Shown here piece after piece: positions 8,562 through 15,159 of a DNA stretch of 22,716 nucleotides. The number at the start of each line of letters is the position of its first letter. Positions within the stretch are counted from its first letter, which is position 1. Origin of the DNA: Holosporales bacterium (lineage in GTDB: Bacteria > Pseudomonadota > Alphaproteobacteria > RUG11792); contig JAISFY010000057.1 in assembly GCA_031263345.1 (NCBI GenBank), forward strand, positions 1 through 22,716. Direction: 5' to 3'. Under the pieces are notes generated by a model. It ran no database searches. It had not been told where the DNA came from and saw nothing but the letters and a program-made list of their open reading frames with translations. A program made the translations under genes and the position numbers.

Positions 8562-8642
8562 ACACTGTAACACAGAAAAACAATTCCACCTGAAAAAAAA
8601 CGGCACACTTATATATATAAGAACACTAAAGGAATTAGCTAC

Positions 8643-8671
8643 AAAAAAAACCCTCCATTAAAACAGGAGGG
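8643..8671 (-). terminator. Rho-independent terminator before murA
   Basis: On the minus strand CCCTCC, a 9-base loop and GGAGGG form a 6-bp GC-rich stem (8651-8671), followed directly by eight T residues (8643-8650). It acts only on minus-strand transcripts. It lies about 80 bp upstream of the murA start, so transcripts from the upstream promoter should mostly stop before murA unless the fold is switched. Confidence 0.88.
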
Positions 8672-8679
8672 CCATCCGT

Positions 8680-8708
8680 AGTCACCATCCTTAAAAAAGA
8701 TGATGACT
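8680..8708 (-). other. 10-bp RNA hairpin upstream of the terminator
   Basis: The minus strand reads AGTCATCATC, then a 9-base U-rich loop, then GATGGTGACT: ten consecutive pairs including one G-U. It stands 8 bp before the terminator stem and 29 bp after the small ORF stop, in the position of a pause or anti-termination hairpin. The pairing is seen; the function is inferred. Confidence 0.6.
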
Positions 8709-8737
8709 GAATTCTCGCCGTAGCTTGCTAAGCACAA

Positions 8738-8809
8738 TTAGCAAACAGGATACAATAGCGGATAATTAAGAGCTAAAGCAACGAGAGACAGCAACAACTT
8801 GCAGTTCAT
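8738..8809 (-). CDS. Putative 23-residue hydrophobic leader peptide or small membrane protein
   Basis: A short ORF beginning ATG AAC TGC AAG and ending TGC TAA. The peptide starts MNCKLLLSLVALAL and continues with Asn, Tyr, Pro and Leu residues to a C-terminal Cys; about half the residues are Leu, Val or Ala. GGAGGG lies 7 bases before the ATG, and GAGG is also close, which is better than the site of most genes nearby. The stop codon is in the 5' arm of a hairpin, and two further hairpins follow, the last a terminator, before murA. Leucine-rich leaders are known for leu operons, but no such gene follows here. I do not recognise a homologue. Confidence 0.5.
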   Translation of the reverse strand: MNCKLLLSLVALALNYPLLYPVC

Positions 8810-8843
8810 AGCCTCACCCTCCAACGGAAACCCTTCGATGAGG

Positions 8844-8873
8844 AGTATACTCAAATCAATCACTAAGAGTCAA
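8844..8873 (-). promoter_or_regulatory. Sigma-70-type promoter for the murA leader RNA
   Basis: The minus strand reads TTGACT (8873-8868), an 18-bp spacer, then TATACT (8849-8844). Transcription should begin near 8837, about 28 bases before the small ORF start. The rest of the gap to the rlmE stop (8874-9006) is AT-rich, with no ORF or clear hairpin that I could find. Confidence 0.75.
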
Positions 8874-9006
8874 TCATTTTTTTTAAAAATTATGAGAAAT
8901 TTTTAAAATCTTATCCTAAATAGTTGAATCACTCCTGAATGTCCGAAAATTTTAATATATGGTTGATTTTTAAAACTTTATCATACAGTGTCTTTAAAAA
9001 ATGGGT

Positions 9007-9645
9007 TTAATCAATTCCATTAAATCCGATCGCGACCAAATATAATTCTGATGATCGACTACGACTAGATTTCGGTTTAAAATGGGATACTTTATAAAAA
9101 CATCTCCTTATATCGTCTAATGCATCTTTTTCAGTACCACCTTGAAATACTTTAATGACTAATGATCCACCAATTTTTAAATTTTTTTTTGAAAAATCAA
9201 TTACTTCCTCGAGTATATTAATTATTCTCATGTGATCAACTTTCTTAATACCACATGTATTGGGGCACATATCACTCAATATTATATTAATTCCAATTTC
9301 CCCGACAACATTGACTATCCGATTTAGTGTACACTGATCCAGGAAGTTTCCCTGTATGAATTGTACGTTCGGAAGGGGAGCTATATCGATGATATCGACT
9401 GCAATGACATTGCGTGCTAGTTGCGAGGCTACCTGTGACCAGCCTCCAGGGGCAGCTCCCAAATCGAGAACTGTATCTTCGTTCTTGATAATTTTAAACT
9501 TTTTCTGGATTTCGAGTAGCTTGAAAGATGATCTCGTTCTATATCCCTGCTGTTTTGCGAGTGCTACGTATGGATCATTTATATGACGTTTAATCCAATT
9601 TTTTGATGATTGTTTCAGCGATTTATTAAACTGTTTCTGCTTCAT
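9007..9645 (-). CDS. rlmE: 23S rRNA (uridine-2'-O-)-methyltransferase RlmE
   Basis: Methylates the 2'-O of a uridine in the 23S rRNA A loop (U2552 in E. coli), a late step of large-subunit assembly. From the ATG at 9645 the product has 212 residues. It shows the SAM-binding motif DLGAAPGGWSQV (61-72) and the K-D-K-E catalytic tetrad: Lys42 in RTRSSFKLLEI, Asp125 in LSDMCPN, Lys165 in LVIKVFQGG and Glu200 in SRSSELYLVA. SDMCPN in place of the common SDMAPN is a small variation. The chosen ATG overlaps the holB stop (ATGA); a start at 9654 would add three residues. Confidence 0.95.
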   Translation of the reverse strand: MKQKQFNKSLKQSSKNWIKRHINDPYVALAKQQGYRTRSSFKLLEIQKKFKIIKNEDTVLDLGAAPGGWSQVASQLARNVIAVDIIDIAPLPNVQFIQGNFLDQCTLNRIVNVVGEIGINIILSDMCPNTCGIKKVDHMRIINILEEVIDFSKKNLKIGGSLVIKVFQGGTEKDALDDIRRCFYKVSHFKPKSSRSRSSELYLVAIGFNGID

Positions 9646-10421
9646 TGTGAGCATATCATTGACGCCGCAATCATAGCGCTTTGAAGATCTGGAAATGCGG
9701 TCTTTAGTTGAAATGCTAAACTCTGTAGAATTAACGTTTTTTCAGCTGCAGATGGGTCTTTCGTTTTAATGGAGTAGTAAACGTAATAAGTACTCAATAC
9801 ATTAAGAAAATCTTCTGTCGTTTCGGCATTTTGCTTAGCAAAAATAGCTATTCCTTTATAATCAGAGTTTATAAGATTAACAATACGGCGTATATATTCC
9901 GTATCCAAATTCGGGATAGAGCGTTCGATATAATCCAATACGTTGGCACATTCGTAAGCACCCGGTTTTTGACTTTTAGCTTGAATTTTAATACATCTGG
10001 AACGAATGGTTGAAAGAATTGATTGCAAACTATTCGCCGTCATCACTACTATGGAATCTGTTGGCAATTCTTCTAATGTTTTTAAAATCGAATTGGATGC
10101 GTTTTTAGACATCTTTCCTGCACGTTCTATAATGACGGCCCTTCCTCCGTGTAATGTCGGTTTCTGAGATAAAAATTTAATGATTTCTCTCGTTTCGTCA
10201 ATCGAAATGTCACTCTTTTCTGGAGAAACACCAATCCTCATAAAATTCGGATATGTATTGGCAAGGATGTGTTTTGTAGTATGCTCCGAAGACTCAGTAT
10301 CGGAAGCATTGTCGATGATATGGTTAAACACAATTTTGTAGGCCATCGTTAGGCTACACTCTTTGTCTTGACCGTAAACGATGATACCTTGCCCACTTTT
10401 CGATGTGAACTTATCGATCAT
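9642..10421 (-). CDS. holB: DNA polymerase III subunit delta-prime
   Basis: Delta-prime is the rigid stator of the clamp loader that loads the beta sliding clamp at replication forks. The 259-residue product has the AAA+ layout with a degenerate P-loop region (GIIVYGQDKECSLTMAYKI, about 12-30), as expected because delta-prime does not bind ATP. It then shows RAVIIERAGKMSKNASNSILKTLEELP (94-120) and the SRC motif (141-143) in STIRSRCIKI. It is shorter than the E. coli protein (about 330) and has no zinc-binding cysteine cluster visible. It overlaps lnt by 11 bp and rlmE by 4 bp. Confidence 0.88.
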   Translation of the reverse strand: MIDKFTSKSGQGIIVYGQDKECSLTMAYKIVFNHIIDNASDTESSEHTTKHILANTYPNFMRIGVSPEKSDISIDETREIIKFLSQKPTLHGGRAVIIERAGKMSKNASNSILKTLEELPTDSIVVMTANSLQSILSTIRSRCIKIQAKSQKPGAYECANVLDYIERSIPNLDTEYIRRIVNLINSDYKGIAIFAKQNAETTEDFLNVLSTYYVYYSIKTKDPSAAEKTLILQSLAFQLKTAFPDLQSAMIAASMICSQ

Positions 10422-11925
10422 TACATTGCTCTCGCTTTGAATTAAGAATTGCCACTAGAAGTAGCATCAATAAGACTGTCAGTATTGTACCATTTTTATA
10501 CCTAGAAAATATTGTGTTTTGATATTTCATTGGCATTGCATGTTCAATTTTCCCGATGGCATTCGTTTCAAGGTTTTTAATCACTCTTCCGTTACAATCG
10601 ATAATGCAGGAAATTCCATTATTGGCGCATCGGGCAATGGCTTTGCCCTCCTCTATAGCCCTAAAACAGGTCGTTCGTAAATGTTGACTAGGACCATCGG
10701 AATCTTTAAACCAAGCATCGTTCGTAATATTTAAAATCCATGAACTTCCCTGATTATCTATAATTTCACCAGGGAAAACGATCTCATAGCATATGATAAC
10801 ATCAAATTGGTTGAATCCGGGTAATGAGATTGTCCTCGTTCGTTCTCCAGGTAAATAATTTATAATGCTGGGTACTACCTTCCGAAGACCGAAATCGAGT
10901 AGCCATTCGGGAATGAACTCTCCGAATGGCAGGAGATGTCTTTTGTCATATATCTGCAGTATTTTAGAATTTTTTCCAATAATCTTGAGACTATTAAATA
11001 GTTTTCTGTCTTGTGTGAATCGATCTGTTCCGGTTAGGACAAATACATCGTCTCGATCGATGAAAGGGCCGATTTCGTATTGGGCATCGAGTGGAATTCC
11101 AATTGCTGCCTCAGGCCATACGATTAATCTCTTCTCGGCAGCATTAAGGTTGGAAATTTCTAAATGTCTTGCAATACATTCTCTGATTTTCTCGCGATTC
11201 ATTTTATCTTCCTGTGAAATCGATGGTTGAATAATCGAAATATTGTCCGTTTTACTCGGAATTATATAATCACCGTATAATTCGATTTTGTAAATTCCAT
11301 ATGAGATTATGATGCAAAATATCCCTAGACCATAAAAAACTGTTTTTTTATTAATTGAAAAGCAGATTGACAGTAGGAAAAAAAATGAAACTCCGTATAC
11401 TCCAAAAATATCTGCTATTTGCGAAAAATACGGAATATCATACGTTACGTAGCCAATAAGATTCCATGGAAATCCGGTAAATAGCCATCCCCTTATATAT
11501 TCACAAATTGTCCAAAAGATGGAAAAAAGAATTGAAAAATCAGTTTCAGTTTTTGAGAATCTTGTTGATAAAGTACAAGCCGTAGCTGGAAAGATCGATA
11601 AATAGATCACTAAGAGCAAGACGGCAACGTATCCATAAACTCCAAAGCCAACACATTTAAAAGCTTCAACTACCCAGAATAAAGTACTTCCAAAATATCC
11701 AAATCCAAACGCAAATCCTAGTAAGAAAGGATTTCTATATTTTTGATTTTTACATTTTTGTAAGGCGGATAACAAAACGTAAAACATCGGAATAACAAGA
11801 ACTGGGTATGTATATCCTTTGCAAAAACATAAATTTGCTAATAATCCAGATATGAAAACATTAATCAGAGGGTAATTCAATAATAGACTAAACTTATTTA
11901 AAGTGATTGAGTTTTTCTTGAGCAT
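10411..11925 (-). CDS. lnt: Apolipoprotein N-acyltransferase Lnt
   Basis: Integral membrane enzyme that N-acylates the lipidated cysteine of lipoproteins in the periplasmic leaflet, the last step of lipoprotein maturation. The 504-residue product has several N-terminal hydrophobic helices up to about residue 213 and a nitrilase-like domain. The catalytic triad is visible: Glu272 in IVWPEAAIG, Lys328 in YDKRHLLPFGEFIP, and Cys379 in DVIICYEIVFP. A final membrane helix (about 479-494) precedes a charged tail. The start at 11925 overlaps the upstream Sel1 gene by 32 bp; a TTG 45 bp further in is possible. The BamE-like lipoprotein at 6434 is a likely substrate. Confidence 0.95.
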   Translation of the reverse strand: MLKKNSITLNKFSLLLNYPLINVFISGLLANLCFCKGYTYPVLVIPMFYVLLSALQKCKNQKYRNPFLLGFAFGFGYFGSTLFWVVEAFKCVGFGVYGYVAVLLLVIYLSIFPATACTLSTRFSKTETDFSILFSIFWTICEYIRGWLFTGFPWNLIGYVTYDIPYFSQIADIFGVYGVSFFFLLSICFSINKKTVFYGLGIFCIIISYGIYKIELYGDYIIPSKTDNISIIQPSISQEDKMNREKIRECIARHLEISNLNAAEKRLIVWPEAAIGIPLDAQYEIGPFIDRDDVFVLTGTDRFTQDRKLFNSLKIIGKNSKILQIYDKRHLLPFGEFIPEWLLDFGLRKVVPSIINYLPGERTRTISLPGFNQFDVIICYEIVFPGEIIDNQGSSWILNITNDAWFKDSDGPSQHLRTTCFRAIEEGKAIARCANNGISCIIDCNGRVIKNLETNAIGKIEHAMPMKYQNTIFSRYKNGTILTVLLMLLLVAILNSKREQCNDR

Positions 11926-12454
11926 CTTTTAGAAATTTTATAGCATGTTTCGTTATATCACCCAAATCATCACGATTTTTGGAAGCTTTGTCTAGGTAAA
12001 ACACAGCCCTTCGCAAATCTCTCCTATTTTTTGCTGTTTGTAATAGGACAATTCCAGCATTAAATTGAGCTGGCCCAAATCCACATCTCGCCGCTCTTAA
12101 GTAGTAATATAATGCGCAATTCGTATTTCTTTCAAAAATATCTCCAGAATAAAATCCATCTCCTAGGGAATTCATAGCTTCGGGAGAGCCAAGGTTGGCG
12201 GCCAATGTTAAGTAATATCTCGCTTTCCACAAATCCTTTTGCAAGATGTTGTCTTCCAGGTATAGAGTGCCCAGGAGGTAAGCAGCATAAGCGTTACTCG
12301 CTGGCCGTTGTGCGGATTTCTTTAAATAATTTTCGACAACAGATGATGCATTTCTACTCGCCCAATTTAAAACATAATATCCGATAAATGAATTACCGGC
12401 AAAACAACTAGAAATTAGTATATATAAAGGAAAGGAAATATTAATAATTTTCAT
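11894..12454 (-). CDS. Secreted or lipid-anchored Sel1-like repeat protein
   Basis: A 186-residue protein with an N-terminal hydrophobic export signal (MKIINISFPLYILISSCFAG). Cleavage after CFA, or lipidation at Cys17 (ISSC), are both conceivable. The body consists of about three Sel1/TPR-type helix-turn-helix units: AYLLGTLYLE...KARYYLTLAANLGSPEAMNSLGDGFYSGD...CALYYYLRAARCGFGPAQFNAGIVLL...LRRAVFYLDKAS. Such repeats mediate protein-protein contacts, often in the periplasm of intracellular bacteria; the partner here is unknown. It lies 3 bp after the degenerate ABC gene and overlaps lnt, so a link with envelope assembly is plausible but unproven. Confidence 0.75.
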   Translation of the reverse strand: MKIINISFPLYILISSCFAGNSFIGYYVLNWASRNASSVVENYLKKSAQRPASNAYAAYLLGTLYLEDNILQKDLWKARYYLTLAANLGSPEAMNSLGDGFYSGDIFERNTNCALYYYLRAARCGFGPAQFNAGIVLLQTAKNRRDLRRAVFYLDKASKNRDDLGDITKHAIKFLKDAQEKLNHFK

Positions 12455-12457
12455 ATT

Positions 12458-14101
12458 TTATTTAAGCTTCGAGGAGTTTTTTAGTCCTTTGATGTACATT
12501 TGGTATTTCTCATCTTGCGATAGTTGCGCATGTGGACCGAAGATAAATTTGTCATCTGTGAGATATAGAATTTTATTAGCATATATGAGAAACTTTGGGT
12601 TATTCGTAATAACAAGGATTGTCTTGCGCTTGGAAGCATGCCCAACGAACTCGATGAATGAATTCTCATCATCATCACTCTCGAACGTCTCTGGACTTTC
12701 AATTAATAAGAGTTTTGGATTTTGAATTGAAATCCTAGAAATTTGAATTTTAAACAACACATTTTGCGGAACGTTCAGTTTTCCAGTTTCGTGATCGAAG
12801 ACTGAATGCTTTAGTATCGGAAATAATCCAATTTCTTCCGCTGTTGTAAAAAGTCTTTTATCGTCAATTCCGATTATTGCCAAGTTATCATAAATCGTTC
12901 CATCTATCAGGCAGAAATCTTGCTTGAAGATACCAATGACTGACCTAATTGACTCCGTTTTGATGTGATCAATCGAAGCCCCAGATATGTAAATATTGCC
13001 TGACTGTGGTTTATAGTATTTTAAGATTAATTCGAATATATATTCTCCGCAATTCATACTTTCGCCTGTGATCGCGATGGATTCGCCCGGCAGTACTGAA
13101 AATGACAAATTGTGTAATTTCCGATCGTTAGGCTTATCCTTCGTGAAGGTAGCCGGATCCTGAAAATATATTCCGTGAAATGCCAAAAAAATACCATTTC
13201 CATTTTTTACTGGCACCTTCTCATCATCATTATCATTTTTTGTTAGCAAATATTGATCTAACGTCTTAAGTTTAATATCTCGTATTTTTAGATATCTTAA
13301 GATCGAAACCACAAACATCGTATAAAAAAAGACAATAGGATAGAAAAAAGAATTGTTTGGTGATATATCGAGCATACTAGAAATCATGAAATCATCGTCG
13401 ATGATATATAGAAAAAATACAAAACAGCATACAAGACACAAGTATGCAAGTATCTTCCAAGTAACGGAAGCAATAGATTTTTTAGTTTCATCGAAGATTT
13501 CTACTGCCCTATCTTCAAACTTGTCGGTTATGACCCGCGCTGCATTCCAATATTGAATCCCTTTTGTAGCGGCTGCAATTGATTTCATTACTTTATTTAA
13601 TTCAATTTGATATCGCCTAATATCACAGGCCGATACCATGTTGTTCGCGAATTTTATTACGATGGTTATAATCGCGATGGAGATTAGTACAGGTAGTAGG
13701 ATATTTATATTGATTAAACACGCCAAAACGACAATCGTTAAAAATATAGTAAAAAGTGGAATCGCAAATCCAAAAAGTTCAAATCGATAGTCTTCGATTT
13801 TGCATAAACTTGCGATATTCTCATTCAGTATTCTGCCAACTCTCTCCGTAGATAATTTTCGGAAATCTATTTCCAGTATGAAACGATTGAAATTTGTTAG
13901 CCAGAAAAGAGTCTTCTTTCTAATGAAGACGTTAGCAGTATACCAACATAGACTGACGGAAGCGACGGCTAAAAAGACCGACGAAACCCGGATGAAAAAG
14001 GAGACAGCTTTGTCATCAATTGTCAGAAATTCAGAGTGAAAAAACCAGAATACGCAAACGGGCAATATAGCAATAGGAAATAGGGTACCGAATAAAGTCA
14101 T
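12458..14101 (-). CDS. ABC-exporter-like protein with a degenerate ATPase domain
   Basis: Architecture of a type I ABC exporter half-transporter: six hydrophobic segments (about residues 1-21, 35-58, 107-130, 131-153, 213-237, 256-275) and a C-terminal nucleotide-binding-like domain (about 305-520). That domain aligns along its whole length with active relatives but has lost its chemistry. Walker A reads GESMNCGEY with Gly352 for the Lys and Glu353 for the Ser/Thr; the LSGGQ signature is LNVPQ (442-446); Walker B has Ile467 for the Asp; the switch His is Asn500. The Q-loop Gln394 and Glu468 remain. The frame is intact over 547 residues, so it is not an obvious pseudogene. The ATG at 14101 is only 18 bp after the tRNA 3' end, with no Shine-Dalgarno; a TTG at 14107 is an alternative. 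Confidence 0.8.
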   Translation of the reverse strand: MTLFGTLFPIAILPVCVFWFFHSEFLTIDDKAVSFFIRVSSVFLAVASVSLCWYTANVFIRKKTLFWLTNFNRFILEIDFRKLSTERVGRILNENIASLCKIEDYRFELFGFAIPLFTIFLTIVVLACLININILLPVLISIAIITIVIKFANNMVSACDIRRYQIELNKVMKSIAAATKGIQYWNAARVITDKFEDRAVEIFDETKKSIASVTWKILAYLCLVCCFVFFLYIIDDDFMISSMLDISPNNSFFYPIVFFYTMFVVSILRYLKIRDIKLKTLDQYLLTKNDNDDEKVPVKNGNGIFLAFHGIYFQDPATFTKDKPNDRKLHNLSFSVLPGESIAITGESMNCGEYIFELILKYYKPQSGNIYISGASIDHIKTESIRSVIGIFKQDFCLIDGTIYDNLAIIGIDDKRLFTTAEEIGLFPILKHSVFDHETGKLNVPQNVLFKIQISRISIQNPKLLLIESPETFESDDDENSFIEFVGHASKRKTILVITNNPKFLIYANKILYLTDDKFIFGPHAQLSQDEKYQMYIKGLKNSSKLK

Positions 14102-14119
14102 TAGCAAAAGAAGACGAAA

Positions 14120-14195
<76 letters not shown>

Positions 14196-14222
14196 GCTTC
14201 GAGCGAAGGACCGACCGTTCCG

Positions 14223-14251
14223 ATGCTACTGCATAGGCGATCTTCGTTCAA
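14223..14251 (-). promoter_or_regulatory. Promoter of the tRNA-Ala-led operon
   Basis: The minus strand reads TTGAAC (14251-14246), a 17-bp spacer, and TAGCAT (14228-14223), about 27 bp before the mature tRNA 5' end. No other promoter is evident before the ABC-sel1-lnt-holB-rlmE genes, so this may drive the entire unit. Confidence 0.5.
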
Positions 14252-14290
14252 GTTGTTTTTTATGCTAATTATTACGGGCGTATACTTATA

Positions 14291-14340
14291 TGCAATATAA
14301 GTATTGCAATAGATATATTTTACAATATTCAAGTATTGCA
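14291..14340 (+). repeat. Two inverted-repeat elements, 32 bp apart, upstream of the secreted-protein gene
   Basis: TGCAATA-TAAG-TATTGCA (14291-14308) is a perfect 7-bp inverted repeat. A second copy, CAATA-TTCAAG-TATTG (14323-14338), has 5-bp arms. The right half AAGTATTGCA occurs identically at 14299-14308 and 14331-14340, a 32-bp period close to three helical turns. The second element overlaps the predicted promoter, which suggests operator sites for a dimeric regulator. Confidence 0.6.
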
Positions 14341-14347
14341 CTATACT
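14320..14347 (+). promoter_or_regulatory. Predicted promoter of the secreted-protein gene
   Basis: TTACAA (14320-14325), a 16-bp spacer, and TATACT (14342-14347; a second TATACT overlaps at 14347-14352). It overlaps the right inverted repeat, so a bound regulator would block it. Only moderate match to consensus. Confidence 0.45.
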
Positions 14348-14385
14348 ATACTTTGATATCATTATTCCGTTAATTAAGGTGATGA

Positions 14386-15105
14386 ATGGTAAATCTGACC
14401 AGAATTGTACTAATGGGCTGTCTCTTCAATTCTCTTTATGCGGCTGAATTATCTATTGCAAAACGACCCGAACTCAGTTCGCATGACTCCATGGTATATT
14501 TACAAAATGATGCCTTCTCTTTGATAGAAAACACTTTCTGGGATTATGAAATCCCGATCGACCTTCATAACGAACGGAGTGATGCATTCAACTTTACTGC
14601 ATTAGCATTTTATGCCACATCGTCATATTCACCATATCATTTACGAAAACTGATTGAAAAAAATATCGTTGGCAAAAGTCTGGATCGGGATAAAGATTTT
14701 TTCAAGGGAATATGCATTGCGCAGATTTATGGAGCGGTCGCATTTACGATGTATCAGCTGTTCGGTATCGGGTTATGGCGTAATTCAAATATTAGCGAGG
14801 CAGATATGTTGAGAAGGAATCTCAGTCAACAACTGCAATTTAGATATGGCCCGGAACGTGGGCCACGAATTAATAGGGCGATATATAATCTTGGGGCGAT
14901 TTCTAGTGGAGATGATTGGATTTTAATATATCCGAGTGATATGGAAGTATTTCTTGGATATTTGGGTGAGATCGACCAACTACATTCTATACAAATTCAA
15001 AGCTCTCCCATCATACAACAACCGGTTGGTTCCGTTTTTCAATCGATTTTACAACTCGTATCTACTCAATTAGAAAATTTGTCTAAGATGGGATTTCTCT
15101 TTTAA
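14386..15105 (+). CDS. Secreted protein of unknown function
   Basis: I do not recognise this 239-residue protein. It has a short signal peptide (hydrophobic 7-19, likely cleaved near NSLYAA, residues 15-20), then a mixed, mostly soluble body. A segment at about 64-93 (RSDAFNFTALAFY...YHLRKLIEKNI) and one at 174-197 (SGDDWILIYPSDMEVFLGYLGEID) loosely recall the order of elements in OTU-like cysteine proteases, but the position expected for the catalytic Cys would be Phe68, so this is only a weak idea. A hydrophobic stretch lies at 111-130. The start is supported by AAGGTG 5 bp upstream. Its promoter is dense in inverted repeats, unlike the neighbours. It stands alone between tRNA-Ala (opposite strand) and gpmI. 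A host-directed effector is possible. Confidence 0.6.
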   Translation: MVNLTRIVLMGCLFNSLYAAELSIAKRPELSSHDSMVYLQNDAFSLIENTFWDYEIPIDLHNERSDAFNFTALAFYATSSYSPYHLRKLIEKNIVGKSLDRDKDFFKGICIAQIYGAVAFTMYQLFGIGLWRNSNISEADMLRRNLSQQLQFRYGPERGPRINRAIYNLGAISSGDDWILIYPSDMEVFLGYLGEIDQLHSIQIQSSPIIQQPVGSVFQSILQLVSTQLENLSKMGFLF

Positions 15106-15159
15106 TGTGGATAAGTTTATATTATGCAATGGGCTAGTTAATGGTCGTTTTTTTTTAAT

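Larger units (their letters stand above)
8643..8837 (-). ncRNA. Predicted leader or small RNA (about 195 nt) upstream of murA
   Basis: The unit is bounded by a near-consensus promoter (8844-8873) and an intrinsic terminator (8643-8671). The predicted transcript carries a 23-codon ORF with a strong Shine-Dalgarno, then a hairpin at the ORF stop (TTGCTAA/TTAGCAA, 8725-8744), a 10-bp hairpin (AGTCATCATC with its partner, 8680-8708, one G-U pair), and the terminator. The Shine-Dalgarno GGAGGG (8817-8822) is complementary to the CCCTCC arm of the terminator, and codons around TCTCGTTG can pair with CGGCGAGA downstream of the ORF, so alternative folds exist. It does not match tmRNA, 6S, SRP RNA or RNase P as I know them. 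It may be an attenuator for murA or an independent RNA. Confidence 0.55.

Noticed and set aside
8643..8837. Possible tmRNA, 6S RNA or SRP RNA in the murA upstream gap
   Set aside because: No alanyl-tRNA-like ends or tag sequence, no long closing stem joining both ends, and no SRP apical loop consensus; the terminator and small ORF explain the structure better.
10865..11230. 121-codon open frame on the plus strand
   Set aside because: It lies wholly antisense to lnt, whose catalytic Glu, Lys and Cys are in frame; its product is Ser/Arg-rich without a recognisable domain, as expected of a shadow frame.
15141..15158. Five-codon ORF ending just before the gpmI start
   Set aside because: The T-run alone produces it; no ribosome binding site precedes it, so coupling to gpmI cannot be supported.
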